A stretch of 64,000 bases of DNA from Ailanthus altissimus (lineage: Eukaryota; Streptophyta; Magnoliopsida; Sapindales; Simaroubaceae). This document shows, piece by piece, positions 11,164 to 23,958 of the stretch; position 1 is the stretch's first letter, and each line of letters begins with the position of its first letter. The notes under the pieces were generated by a model, which was not told the DNA's origin, made no database searches, and saw only the letters and a program-made list of their open reading frames with translations. The DNA is taken from the NCBI GenBank assembly GCA_946807835.1, contig OX327694.1:7204001-7268000 (forward strand), read 5' to 3'. The position numbers and the translations under genes are program-made.

Positions 11164-12987
11164 ATGGAATCATTCGACGCAATGAACAACGAGGGGCTAG
11201 ACCACAATACCCCCTTGGACTACAATATCGACGACATGCTACCCCCTTCTCATCAAACCTCTTCCTACGACTCTCCGTTCGCTTCTTCTCCTCCTCCTTC
11301 TCAGCCTCCTTCCGATTATCCCTCGCCTTTTGAGACCGATTCCAACCTTCATAACCATAACGACATTGACCACCATAATTATGGTTTTAATTATAATAAT
11401 AATGCTTATAATGTTAATGATAATAATATTCTCAATGATGTTGATGGTGATAGTATCTTCGTTTCCAATGAACCCATTTTGCCTCCGCCCGAGATGATGC
11501 AAGAGGAAGGCTCCGCTCTCCGTGAATGGCGCCGGTTTGTTAGTTTTCGTTTTTTTTAAGACGAGACATTTCTTCTGATTTCATATTATAATATTTGATC
11601 TTCGATTTATGATTGCATGGAATATTTGATTTATCATCTCGGATATTAAGGAAACAACAGATCATTTAAAAAGCCTTTCTTAAGGTATTTGTTTAGTATT
11701 TAGACTTGTTTGCATTAACTTTTAGTTTGGCGCCCTATAATTTGCAGACTTAAATGAACTTTTCATCTCATCAGATGTAAGCTAATCAGCTTTTTTTCCC
11801 CTTATTTTTATGGGTGTCTTCATGTATCCTTGAAGAATTTTATTCAATTTAGATGTCTTGTTACGTAGGCTAAACAATTGAAACTGACATTGAATTGGTG
11901 CAGTATTGATATCTAATAAATTTATCAAAGTTATTAATTTGCATAATCCTATGTGCTTAAATTTGAACAACTCCAAAATTCACTTTTCTTCTCAGTATAA
12001 CACTATAGCCTTACCATAAAAGCAACGAATTTGTGGATTGTGAAACTTTTAATTTCTAATGGAGCAGTCAAAATGCGATCCATCTTGAGGAAAAGGAGAA
12101 AAGAGAGAAAGAGATGCGGAATCAGATTGTCGACGAAGCTGAGGAGTTTAAACGAGCTTTTTATGAGAAGAGAAGGAAAAATATTGAAACCAATAAGGCT
12201 CAGAACAGAGAACGAGAGAAGGTAGAACTTCGGAGAATCAATTTTCATGTGTTGGCAATGTTCAAACGCCACCCACTCTTTTGCAGCTTTGTTGGCTTTT
12301 CATATTTTCGTATGTCTTCGGCTTCATTCCCTTGATTGATGGGTTTGTATTTCTCTGTAGCTTTACTTGGCCTACCAAGAAAAGTTTCACAAAGAAGCTG
12401 ATCAACATTATTGGAAAGCAATAGCTGAGCTCATACCTCGTGAGGTTGCTAATATCGAGAAGAAGAGAGGGAGGAGAGATCCTGATAAGAAGCCTTCAGT
12501 CCTGGTCATTCACGGTCCAAAGCCTGGGAAACCGACTGATCTTTCTAGAATGAGGCAAATGTTTATGAAGATGAAACAGAATCCTCCAACTCACATGATG
12601 CCTCCTCCACCCGCTCCTGCCAAAGATGGCAAAGATGGAAAGGATGGAAAGGATGCGAAGGATGGTAAGAACGCGAAGGATGAAAAGGATGCGAAGGATG
12701 CCAAGAATGGGAAAACCACTGAACTGGCTGCAACAGAGAATATGCCGGCAACGCCAGCTAAAGATGCAGCTGCAGCAGGAAATGCACCTGCAACACCTCC
12801 TAGAGATGTTGCTGCAGCAGAAGACCCACTTGCAACACTTGCTGACGATGCAGTTGCAGTTGCAGCTGCAGCGGCAAACACACCCTCATCACCTGCTAAA
12901 GATGGTGTTCCAGATCCACTGAACCCGGAGACTCTAGCAGCTGAAGGTGAGGAAGAGGCTAAACCAGAGCCGGCAACCACTGAGTAA
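11164..12987 (+). CDS. CLC: Clathrin light chain, three exons
   Basis: Exons 11164-11534, 12068-12221 and 12361-12987 join in phase through GT-AG introns and give 383 aa. The ATG follows AAAA and begins the only long frame. The N-terminal 110 residues are acidic and rich in Asn, Asp, Ser and Pro. Residues about 115-210 (from ALREWRR through [10 protein letters not shown]) form the charged coiled coil that binds clathrin heavy chain. The segment with [13 protein letters not shown] is the conserved plant C-terminal motif. Clathrin light chains coat vesicles at the plasma membrane and trans-Golgi. The C-terminus is extended by a KDG/KDA/KDE lysine-aspartate repeat and then Ala-Pro repeats (see findings), making the protein somewhat longer than the Arabidopsis paralogues. 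Exon phases and domain order are intact, so I expect it to be functional. Confidence 0.95.
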
Positions 12988-14403
12988 TGAAAAAGCATAT
13001 TGCACTAGGTGAATACTCTACTCAAACATTCGTTATGAACAATAAGGCAGTATGGACTAGGATGAGCTTTCTTCCTAACCTGCTTGAAGAGTTCGCAGGC
13101 TAAGTGAGAAATTATTTAATTCTTTCCGCTAGTTTCGATAATTATGTAGCTAAAGCTTGTAGAAGGTTGCAGATTATTATTTATTTGTTCTGTGCCTATG
13201 TTATCTGGTGAGCTGAGAGCATCTTGACGTCCTAATTTCAGTTCTCTGAGCCCTTGAGAGAATCTTCTCTTTTTCTAATGTTTTGGACCAACTAGCAGAA
13301 TAATCTACTTTCCTAGTGTTTTTGTTAAAAAGGTGTCAGTTACTTGAGTAAATTTCATGTGCCATTGTTCTTTTCCTGCCAGCAAATGATTATACAAAAG
13401 CAGCCAGGTATCTAAGCCCACAGGATGGTTAATAAACCTTAGCAGAACAGAAGTGACATTTTGGGGATCCGAGTGACAAAGATCATTAGAAACATGTTAG
13501 CCCATGGAATCTTCTGGGCCCCAGCGGCATTAGTTTGTTAATGATGCTGCTGAGTCTTCGACCCCAGAACTCGTTATTACATAAAATATCAAGGAAGGAC
13601 AAAGCTTTGAGTTAAAAGGGCAGCTGTGATATTAACATTACAGACAATCATAAGATTACAGTACAGGGACTCGGAAGATTGTGCAATCAAATTAGCAAGG
13701 TGGAGTTAATTTCTTGTTGCTTGGTTGGAAAAATTCTGTTGAACAAAGAGCATAAGAAATGAAATTAATCACGTTGTAAATCCAAAAGGGAAGATTTGAA
13801 GTGTGAGTGGAATCATGCTTTATCCAAAATGGATTGAACATCTGGCCCGTTTTCACATGACAAGAAGCGTGAAGTTCCAATCAGTGAGGACTTGAACGTG
13901 ATATCTCCTCCACGTTAGGTGATCACAGTCTCCTTGTCACCACTTACCACCAATTGAACCAGTTTTTGCTGCTTGGTGTTATATTGGTGGGGCTTGGAAT
14001 CATTTCACATGTGAAAATTAAATAATAAAGATACTGCTATCTGCAGCATTGCATATGCAATTGCTAGCACTAGCACGTTCAGCTCGCGGGAGTGAAAGGC
14101 CAAGCAATAACTTTGGTATAGATCCAAAATTCTATAGGATTCCTTGTGGAATATTGTTAACCACACATATATATCTTAATTAACAATGTCATAAATGATT
14201 GGTGGCACACTCGATGGCTCGATCTTTTTTTCCCAATATGATCTTTTATTAATGAGGAATTTCTCACTATGATAAGAAAGTGAAATTCCATTTTTCAATT
14301 TAGGATGACATTTCACGAATGACACCATAATTTGTCACATATATTTTCTCATCATCAAAATAATAAAGCAGTCACAAGTCATGAGTCACTTTGTTGTTTT
14401 TTT
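12988..14403. other. 3' flank of clathrin light chain and spacer
   Basis: The first few hundred bases are probably the 3' UTR. The remainder has mixed composition and only short open frames; a 62-codon minus frame at 13692-13880 has no recognisable similarity. No repeats stand out. Confidence 0.5.
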
Positions 14404-15634
14404 TAAGGGATAATAATATTTTTGTTCTTAGAGTTTGATTTAATTTTTAATTTTGTTCTATAAATTTTAAAAAATTCAATTCTATCATAGTCTATTAGTT
14501 TGATTTTGTTAGAATTAACAGAAAATATCTTTTAACAATATATTGACAATTTTCTCTTCATTTATATGTTAGTTTGATATAGTAATGTAAGTATATTATA
14601 TAATGTATACGTGTCAAATATTAATAGGCTTTAAAAAAATAAAAAAGACACGTAACATGTTGTAATAGATTGAATAAAATAAATAAATAAACGGGATAGC
14701 CGGACCGTGGCCGCCGGTGACCAATTACTATTTGACTCAAAATTAACATTATTAAACTCAAAATTTTGTGATCTATTCGATGGTGAGATTTATTTTATCA
14801 ATAGAGCACTGTAAATATGTCAAAAGTAGGGAAGAACATGGTGGTTGGCAGCGACTATCGCTGTTCGCCGTCTAAAGGCAGAGCGGTGGCGTGCACCGTC
14901 CTTACCATTGGACAGATCGGCCGGCGTGCACCGCCCCCACCATTGGACAAATCGACGGCCGATCTGTCCAATGGTAAGGGCAGTGCACACCACCGCCCAG
15001 CCATTCATCAGCGACTGCCAACCCGTGGTGGTAGCGGTGGCCACCGCTATTCACCATCAATCAGCTGGCGGTGGCGTACACCGCCCCTATCATTGGATAG
15101 ATCGGCCACCGATCTATCCAATGGTGGGGGTGGTGCACGCCACCGTCCCGTCGTTCGACAGCGAACGGCGGTGGCCGCTGCCAACTACCATGTTCTTTCC
15201 CACTTTTGGCATATCTACAGTGCTAATAAATCCCACCATTGCGTAGATAAATTTTTTTTGAGTCCATTGATGTTATTTTTGAATTAAATCGCAATTGGTC
15301 ACTGGCGGCCAATCGACCACCGGCAACGGCGGCTACTGTTTGGCTACCTTATTTATTTATTTTATTCAATCTATTACAACATGCCACATGTCTTTTTTAT
15401 TTTTTCAAAACCTATTAATATTTGACATGTGTATATTGTATAGTGTACTTGCATCACCATATTAAACTAACATATAAATGATAGCAAAATTGTAAATATA
15501 TTGTTAAAAAAATATTTTTAATCAAATCTAACAGAATCTCACTAATGGATTAAGATAAAATTGAATTTTTTAAAATTTGTGAGATAAAATTAAGAATTAA
15601 GTTAAACTCTAAAGACAAAAATGTCCTTATCCTT
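14404..15634. mobile_element. Large foldback element, arms of about 600 bp
   Basis: The left arm from 14405 is the reverse complement of the right arm ending near 15632 over essentially its whole length. Examples: TTAGAGTTTGATTTAA (14429) with the complement of TTAAACTCTAAAG (15603); ATATGTTAGTTTGATATAG (14564) with its complement near 15465; AAGAACATGGTGGTTGGCAG (14832) with its complement near 15180. The outer 400 bp of each arm are AT-rich; the inner 200 bp are GC-rich and contain repeated CCATTGGACAGATCGG and its complement. Target duplication could not be read because both ends fall in T runs. No transposase is encoded; open frames in the core are palindrome artefacts. A Mutator-like or Foldback-type non-autonomous element is most likely. 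Confidence 0.85.
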
Positions 15635-16008
15635 TTTTTTCAATAAGTTATGTGTAAGAAAATGAATGAACTAATTTGTTTGGCTAAAAAGTGAGAAAGA
15701 AATTTTTCTAACTTTATGTGAATAAGAGAAAATTTAAGAAAAATACTGACTAATTTGTTATTTTCATCTCTTCAACAACAATACAGTATATTACAATTTA
15801 TAATCATTGAAAGAATTTTCTAGAGACTAAAAAGTTGACAGAAAAGTTAGTTGTAACTAACCAGTGCTACATGGATTGTTTGGCTAATTACCAGAAGAAG
15901 CAAAATAACAAATTTGTAATTAAATCTGTTACAAGAATTTTATACAATCGATGCTCCTATGTACACAAAGAATAATCAAGTCTTCAATCTGATGATAGAA
16001 TCAGAACC

Positions 16009-16204
16009 ATTCACCAGATGCTTGGTCATGCTTGGTTAGCAACAACAGCTACCATCTGATGCATGTTAAGTAACTAATCCTGTCCATTCACCAGATGCTT
16101 GATCATGCTTGGTTAGCAACAGCAACTACCATCTGATGTTTGTTCAATAACCAATCCTGCAACAGCAACTACCATCTGATGTTTGTTCAGTAACCAATTT
16201 TGCA
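16009..16204. repeat. Two-and-a-half-copy minisatellite
   Basis: Unit CCATTCACCAGATGCTTGRT...AACTAATCCTG of about 73-76 bp starts near 16010 and 16082; a shorter unit of about 43 bp (CAACAGCAACTACCATCTGA...) follows at about 16158. The second and third copies are nearly identical. Confidence 0.85.
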
Positions 16205-17008
16205 TAATAACTTCAATAAAGTACACTTTTTTTTTATTAGGGTACAATTATTGGTTATGGTATTTTCTCCCTAATGATTGATTGTTGAAACTTCCTTCTT
16301 TTTACTAATGATTGATTAGTGTGTCGGTAAATCGAATAATTCCAATAAACTTTTAATTGTAATATCAACTTTATAAAAAAAAAAAAACTATATCATTAAG
16401 CATATAGGATTTGCATAGCCATCTTGGATCTTTCAAACAACTGTTTGTTATTGGTTATAGCTGATTAATGACTTGTCAAGAATGCATTTAAACATAAAAG
16501 GTGGGTAAAAAATAGGCCAGTATGTGTCTCCAATATATCGCAAGGACTTGATTTTATAATTAATTAACTGTGCCCAACAGAAACCATATAATTATGCTTC
16601 AATTGAATAAACTGAAGAAGTAATATGCTCAAAGGCTCCACAAACAAAACCCAGCTTCTTGTCTCTAAACATAACACAATCTCATACAATGGCCCAGATC
16701 CATTAATATCATAGGACCCACAAGCTTACATTACATCAAGCATAAAAGCAACATGTACTATTCTCATAGCTCTCTCTCCCTTCGGAGATGGCTACATCTA
16801 CACACAGATTAGACATTACAGAAAGAAAAAAAGAGAAGAGCATTGGATGCTATCGTGCTGTCCGATTGCTACTTTTCTTTAAAAAAAAAAAAAGAAAACA
16901 AAGAAAAACCCAATAGCCAAACTGTGTTGCCGGGTTACTGCTTTTTTGATAAAGCTAAAAAAAGGGCTTATTTTTCAGTAGTGCTTGTCAGCTTTGGCTA
17001 GTTAATAT
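16205..17008. other. 3' flank of beta-expansin
   Basis: Presumed 3' UTR of the expansin next to 17008 and AT-rich spacer further left. No other gene is seen. Confidence 0.45.
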
Positions 17009-18931
17009 TTAGGGTGAGAAGTTGAGGCGAGTGGTGTAAGTTGCTTTAGGAGACCAATTTCTCGGAATGACATCCCTTGCAGAGAGAGCTGTTCCTGTTG
17101 ATAATGTTGTTAGCTTCACCGAAAATGGCCCTTGTAAGGGTCCCCCAATAATACACCAATTTGCACCCCATAGATGATTCATCTGCAACCACTCATTTGA
17201 ACTTGCCTGCCAACAAAGATATCAAATTCAGTTTATATACAAGCAATTGAAAGCATTCTTACTTGATTTTCTCATATAAAAAACAAAAAAAGATTATGTT
17301 GTAACTATGTCACATGCAAGTTGAAGAGAAGAAAAAGCCAAGGGAAAAAGTGCTTTTGAGCACATTGCACATTGGCGCCATTAAGAACGGCACAATCATA
17401 AAATATTATATATAGAATAATAATTCTTTATGTGAGGATTAAGCAAGGGCAATGTTTTGTTAATAACATGTAGATATTAGGACATGTCTACTTTTGATTC
17501 ATGGGGTTAAAGTAATTAATTTACCATACTCAAGCCATTACTTCTCATGGACCTTAAAAGCATGTTTATTTTGAAGTTCCTTTTAGGGAAATGAGAAAGT
17601 GGGTTACTATTGAACACACACAACTTCAATCAAAAACATATGAAAAAGAAATATATCTTTACACTTTATTGACTTGAGCGTATGTGATTTGCCATCTTTC
17701 CATGAACCAAATAACATGGAAAAAATTGTTTTTTAATCAGAACAAATAACTTTTGACTCGGGATCGAAAGTGTAAAAACAGAAATCTAGTTAAAGGACTG
17801 TGAATTGTAAAAAAGAACATAATTGGAGAAAACAAAAAATGAGCAAGACTGATACCTCTTTAATATGCATTGAACCAACATCACCATCACCATCCTCAAA
17901 TTCCACCAAAATGGAAAGCCAATAACCCGTTGAACCTTCATTAACATGGAAAGCAATATTCTTTCCGGGATATTTACATGGGGTCCTAGTAAATGAGCAG
18001 AACATATTTCATTACGATTAATAAACAATAAGCTACCAACAAAGATGCGTAACGTAACAAAAAAAAAAAAAAAGAAAGAGAGAGAGAGAGATACCGTCTG
18101 TAGATGACTGGGATCTCGCCTCGGTTGCGGAGCTGGGCGTTCTCACCAGCAATAGCCATGCGACCAAAGGCTGCACCGCTGAGGTCGAAGTGGGTGCGGC
18201 CATTGGAGCAGTAGCCACCTGGGCACTCGTCCGTTACAATGATGGTGACGGCCCGTCTTGAGCAAATGCTCTTGTCAAGGCACCTAACTTTGTAGCATGC
18301 CCCACATCCCTCTCCGTTCTTGAAGAGTATTGGGCTCACCGCTCCCACCCTGGCCCTCAATGGCTTCACGTCCACTAAGGAACCATACCCACATGCCCCT
18401 CCTGCACACCGCCAACTCTCGTGACATAATTATAAATACCCAAAATTGTACACATTACAAAAAGAAATTATAGCAAAATTGACATGGAAATTCAACATTT
18501 TTAGCTTAAAGAATTTTCTAACAAGCTCATCAAATTCCCGTAACTAAATACGCAATAAAAACTACCCTTTTTTTAATGGTAATAAGCACTCTCAAAACAC
18601 ATTTTAAGTCAATGTGACAACCACAGACGGGTACTGAGTCAACTCACTGAGTTTCCACTGCAGTATGTTGTAAGTGAAAAAGCAAACAGATCTTGACTCA
18701 GAACTCGCACACAACAGCTAACAATTAGTAGCACTACACAAAAAGGGGTATAATGTGGGACCTACCGTCACTGCCATCGCCGTCGGGGCTGCCATACCAG
18801 GTGGCTGTGGCCGGATGCCAATGTGGGTCCGACACATTGTGTTTAAGCGTTGCCGACACAACAACTAGACACTTGAACACCAAGAGAAGACAAAAGCTCA
18901 AGACTTGGGTGAACTCCCGACGGGGCTGCAT
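17009..18931 (-). CDS. EXPB3: Beta-expansin (EXPB3-like), four exons
   Basis: Exons 18931-18766, 18401-18095, 17985-17856 and 17206-17009 (TAA) join in phase to 266 aa, the normal size for the family. Residues 1-27 form a signal peptide (basic start, then FCLLLVFKCLVVVSA), so the protein is secreted to the cell wall. Domain 1, the double-psi barrel related to family 45 glycosidases, shows TATWYG (42-47), GACGYG, GCGACYKVRC, VTDECPGGYC and the HFDLSGAAFGRMA motif. Domain 2, the CBM63-like fold, shows GYWLSILVEFEDGDGDVGSM and WGANWCIIGGPLQGPFSVKLT, ending in KATYTTRLNFSP. Expansins loosen cell walls without hydrolysis at acidic pH. Intron 2 begins in a long GA/A run on the plus strand. Nothing appears damaged. 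The close match of domain 2 to EXPB3-type proteins is from family knowledge; the exact orthologue is an inference. Confidence 0.94.
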
Positions 18932-19783
18932 TGTGTCTATTTAATAAACAGGCGGCGCCACCACAAGCACCACCACCACCTCCTCCTCCGACAGAGGCGT
19001 CACTTTCCCGGGGAGAAAAAAGAGAGGAAAGAAAGCAAAATGTGAAAGAAAGGCTTTGCCGACAGTTTCTATGCAGTAACTAGTGAAGGCAGGCAGAAGC
19101 TATAGTGAGAAGGGGGATTTGTGTCGGGTTCTATAAATAGAAGAACAAACAAGAGAGAAAGTCTCGTGGTTTTCTTTTATTACGGTGACCGTGTGAGACA
19201 TCGGTTTTGGTCTTATTTACGAGACATGCCATTAGGAACACGGGGCCCACCGACGGTTAAGGCGTTAAATCCGCATGATCGTACGTTCGGTGTTTTGGGA
19301 GTATTGAAAGACGAGGGGCAGTATGTAGGGGTAGGATGGTCATTTGGGTAGTGGACCGTTAAGATTTGTTCTGTTGTTAGGCCACGTGAGGAAGTGGAAA
19401 AGAGTCGATAATAAGATTAAGATCCAGGACTTCGAAAATTGTTAACAGTTCAAGTGGCGTTATATTTATTTTGATTTTAATAAATATTTTGAGTTTAAAT
19501 TTCCCACTCATGTAAAAGAAAAAAATTATTGGTTTAGGGCGTTGGTAGTAACCCTAAATTATAATAAAAAGCCCTTGGAAACTGATTTGGAGGGAAAGCG
19601 GTCAAAATCTCAAAAGTGTGAACGTGTTTTATTTAACTGGATTTAAAAAAAAAATAAAATCAAAAAATTGGATTCGTTGTGATTTTGGGTCAACCGAATT
19701 GTCACTCTTGTATTTCCAAGGACAAGAAGAAATGCTTTATGAAGTGACTTTGATTTTCTTAATGGTTTTTGTTTTCTTTTTTC
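18932..19783. other. Upstream flank of beta-expansin
   Basis: The presumed promoter. A palindromic TATA-like string, TCTATAAATAGA, lies at about 19130-19141, roughly 200 bp upstream of the start codon; it could serve transcription toward the gene (TATTTATAG on the minus strand). A C-rich CACCACCACC leader sits at 18960-19000. No other gene is seen. Confidence 0.4.
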
Positions 19784-20602
19784 TTGATTTTGGCACACAA
19801 GGCTCAAATATTTTAACACACAAGATTTAAAAATTTCAGTTCACAAGATTTAAAGAGAATATCGCATTCTCGAATTTTTGTGAGTTAGTTAAAATATTAA
19901 TCGTAATTTAATTATTCTATTTAGTTACACTCTAAACAAAAAAATAATCTACATTCTTACTAAATTGATTAAAATATTAATTATAACTCTACCATTCTAT
20001 TTAGTCAGATTCTAAATAAAATAAAAAAATTTGTCACATCGAGTCAAATAAAATATTAGTCGTCACTTAACTATTATAAAAATTAAGACAATTTTTAAAG
20101 AGACTTAACTTATAAGAATTATAAATAAAAGATCAACTATATTAGAGAAAATTTTCATTATGCAAGCCCTACCAAAATAAAAAAGATCTAATTTAATTTA
20201 AAAAAAACTCTGATAGCAAAATTTTAAAAGAAAAAGTCCACGAAAGCTTCAATTTTAAAAGAATTCTACTACTATGGATTAAACTTACATTTATATTCTA
20301 TAACTAGAAAAAAAAAAATCTATACAGGGGATGATTATGACATACATGAGCATACAAGAGTATACACAAATATACATATATATAAAAAAAATAGATTATT
20401 GCTGACTTAAGTATCGGAATATTTACGCCAAAAATATGTTTGGCCAAGTCTCACATTTTTTTTTTAGTTTTAGAATTCTCATCAAATGTAATATTTGTGG
20501 GGAAGAGTGGCCTAATTAATTTGATTCTCGTCCTGTTATAGAAATCAAGGACAAACTTCTCTAAAGAAATAAATTCAACTTGTTGAAATTTTAGGGTCAA
20601 TA
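19784..20602 (+). repeat. 5' LTR of the Tat-like element
   Basis: Direct repeat partner of 28318-29280, about 820 bp. Compared with the right LTR it reads A for G and T for C at many places, as expected of an old methylated copy. It ends GGGTCAATA where the right LTR ends GGGTCAACA. Confidence 0.6.
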
Positions 20603-23141
20603 GTTTGACACTATATGCGGAAAGCAAATGAAAAGACTATCAAAACAAGGACCACTGCTCTGAGCTATGGCAGCCTTAAACATAATTGCCCCATCGAATA
20701 ACTATTGAGCTCACACTTAAAGGTCTCCATTTTTTTTTGGCCTGGCCTCATTCGTTACAGTAGCCTTGGCTTCAATAGCAGTTGACCTTTAAAAATCAAT
20801 CACTACTTTGTAAAAGGCGTTGTAATGACTAGTAAGGGCAACCATCCCTCACAAAAGGAAAATCAAAGTAGCCAATGAGTTTGAAAATGCTAAGAAAAAT
20901 ACATCACAATTGAAAAATTAAAATAAAAGCACACAAAATCATAGACGAGATATTGGAATACATTTCACGTTAACAACTGAGTTGCATACTCCCTGAGCAT
21001 TAGCTGTTTTACCTCCTTCATTAGAGGTGCTAAATGCTCAAACCTTTCCCTCTTCGCGAAGGGAAACGAAGGTCAGAAAGGTAAAGCAACCTTGGTTTAA
21101 AAGTTGAAGGCCTATTCTAGGCATTTGTATCAGTGCCTCCCCTACTAGCTTGAGGAGAAGGAGGAAGGGGGAGAAGTGTTTATGCCAAGAGGTGGTGGAT
21201 TATCAAGAACAGAGGTTAAAGCCTCAGTTGGCTTCTTTCTCTAAGAAGTCAAAGACTCGTCCAATCTCTTCTTAACACTAGGGGAGCTCTTCAAAATATC
21301 CCTCATAGAGTTGTTGCCTATCCCTTTACCAAGGCAAATCAATTCTCATCAAAATCCTTTGTTTCTTTAACTCCCCAAGCTTAGGGGTAGCATCAGAAAG
21401 AGGATGTTTCTTCTCCCATTCCATTGTTACAAAGAGAAAATAATAACAATCATTCACCAAGGTAAAAAAAAAACTATTCAAAAGTAATAGACATAAGAAC
21501 TATCTTTGATTGAACAATCAGATGAGTTTGATGGGTTAGGAAAATCCTTAATAAGCACCAAAAAAAAATTTGTCCCAAGTGGGCAACTCTTTGTAAAGAG
21601 CACTATGAACACGTACTAAAAACCAAAATTCAGCTGAAAATGAGGCTTAAAGTAGCAAAATACAGTTGAAAAGAACACTATGAACACATATTAAATACCA
21701 AAATTTAGTTGAAAGTGAGGCTTAAAGGACCAAAATACAGCTGAAAAAAGGAACAAAGAACCATCAATGAACAAGATGAAAGAAATAACAACTTTACTAA
21801 TATAGAAAAAAGAACAGAAAGAAGACGTTTCTTAGTAAAGATGCAAGAACACTATTAAAGACCATTCGATACGTTATAAACTTGCCTCATTTCCCCTCAA
21901 ATAAAGAACTAAAGGTGTTTTCACCTAGGTTATTCGAGGGCAAGTCGTTCATATGAGTTATACCCTTCTCCCTATCATAGATAGTAAGAAAATGAAAACC
22001 CTTTGGTCAACCAACACTTGCTCTAATTTGGTAAAATATTTGGAGCTTAAGAAAAAAAAGGACCCTCAAGATTGGCCTTACTTCAATCATGTAAAAATTC
22101 ATTAATACCTTCCAAAAATTCAAATTCAATTAGCACAGAGCCAAGTTTAGGTGAGATAACATATCTACAAAGTAATGTAGAAAAGGCAACCTTAACCCTA
22201 ACTTAAAGAAATATTGAAGGGGCAACTTTAACCCCAACTAAAAGAAATGTAAATTAAGAGCCACTTCTTTATTTGGTGACACATTTGCATACTCATCAGT
22301 TTAAGAAACCTTCAAAGTAATCGAATAGGGGATTTCAAACATTCTCCTCAATTCAACTAAGACCTCCTTACTTATACCCAAAGGATGGTATGAGGATAAT
22401 CCAATTCAAAATGGAGTATCATTACTACCTTGAGCCATAATATTTTTTTCTTTTTCAGCCTACTAGATTTGTTAGATGCCCCTCATTATCGTGAGAAGCC
22501 CAAGGTGAAATCTTATTTCTAAAAGTCCTCTTAGAATCATTGGGATCATCTGCTACTATAGTAACCCCTCCTCGAGTAGGGCTTCATACTTGTAACTCGA
22601 GTCCTCGAACTCTTTGAGCACTCATATTATCTATGTCTTAAGCTGAACTACTCCTAGCACATAAGTCATCCCTAATTCATTGTAACTCCTGACTATACAC
22701 GCTCTAAGAATCATCAATTGAAGATATAATTTTTATACTTGGACAAATGTAAAATTAACCCTATTAAGAATTCTTAAAAACAAAACTCATTGACAGACAC
22801 TTAAGGGACAAAGACTCACAAAATATACTCAACAAAAAATATGCAAGACAACCAAAAAAAAAAAAAAAAAGATAACACCAAGAAGAAGACATTTACTGAT
22901 ACAAAAGTTTTAGAAGCAAGATCACAAAAAGAATGAATTATGAAAAACAAAGCTTTGAGTCATTGAAAAATCCTCTCTAAAAAATAATTCAATAGAAAAT
23001 TAAAAGTTGAAAAGTAAAAGGGCTATGAATTTATATATAGTTCTAAAAGGAAGATTCTTAGTCGATGATTCAAAATTGAAGAAATGAAGACACCATTAAA
23101 GGCAGAAATGTCTCCATGAATAGGACATATCTCTTTAATAA
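20603..23141. other. Degenerate interior of the Tat-like element, left part
   Basis: Begins with the primer-site-like string. No frame longer than 60 codons exists on either strand. Several segments with higher GC content (21000-21400, 22480-22640) look like decayed coding sequence, but no domain can be named. Confidence 0.45.
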
Positions 23142-23283
23142 GGGATATTATTATGAATACCTTTGAGGTAAGGCCTAATTATAAAAATACTCATGAGTTT
23201 TAGATTTCACAAGCAATACTCGAAGGGTTAAAAAAAATTCACTAATACCTTTCCATTAGGAAATCTTCCTTGAAAGTTAATGG
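23142..23283 (+). repeat. MULE terminal inverted repeat, left
   Basis: About 142 bp; complementary to 27780-27921 at roughly four of five positions by eye. Confidence 0.8.
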
Positions 23284-23958
23284 ATTTCATGCTAGTGGTT
23301 ATAAAATGTCTAAATTGCTCCTATATATAATAATAAATTATGATATAACAATTATGCCCCTAGACATCTTCAGCCACCGCTTTGCATAATAATTATTTTT
23401 AGTTTTCTATAAATTAAACTTTTAGATAATAATAAAAAATAAAATAAATAAAATAATAAAAATCAAGTTAAAACAATAAAAATAAATAATGAATTTTATT
23501 TATTCCTTCAATATGCTAATCATTATCATCATTATCAAATAGATAATGATGTACTTAACTCTTAAGTTTTGACACGTGCACGACTGGAGGGAGACAAAAG
23601 TAAATGTACAGTCTGCTAGAATTTTTCGGATTGAACTATTCAATCCAGTACGTTGCCCCAGTATACAACGAGTACACTTCATATTACAGGACTCTCTAGG
23701 TCTACTCCCGATTTGTCAAATAGAATTATTCTGTGAGTTTGAGATCGATGCCCCACGTACACCTCACGGATATTACAAATCATTGCAGTAGACCATACAA
23801 GTTGAGGTCATAGCGCATACGTATAATCCTTCCGCCAATAATATCCTAGAAGAGCGGGGATATAGATAACTACCGTGAAATTCCTATGTGCTCATCCATG
23901 AACTTATCTATTGCAACTATGTTATTACTAATGTATTCTCAGGTCTTTGTACCGTTAC

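Noticed and set aside
11239..11502. Ile-rich 87-codon minus frame
   Set aside because: Shadow of the Asn-rich N-terminus of clathrin light chain.
12563..12998. Ala/Ser-rich 135-codon frame and others opposite the clathrin light chain exon
   Set aside because: Shadows of the repetitive coding strand.
14817..15287. Open frames of 74-156 codons on both strands
   Set aside because: They lie in the GC-rich core of the foldback; open frames on both strands are expected from the palindrome, and the repeated DRSTADLSNG-type words mirror the DNA repeat.
19121..19351. 76-codon plus frame after a TATAAATAG
   Set aside because: Lies in the expansin upstream flank, and the residue order suggests no known protein; the TATA-like string is palindromic and may serve the opposite direction.
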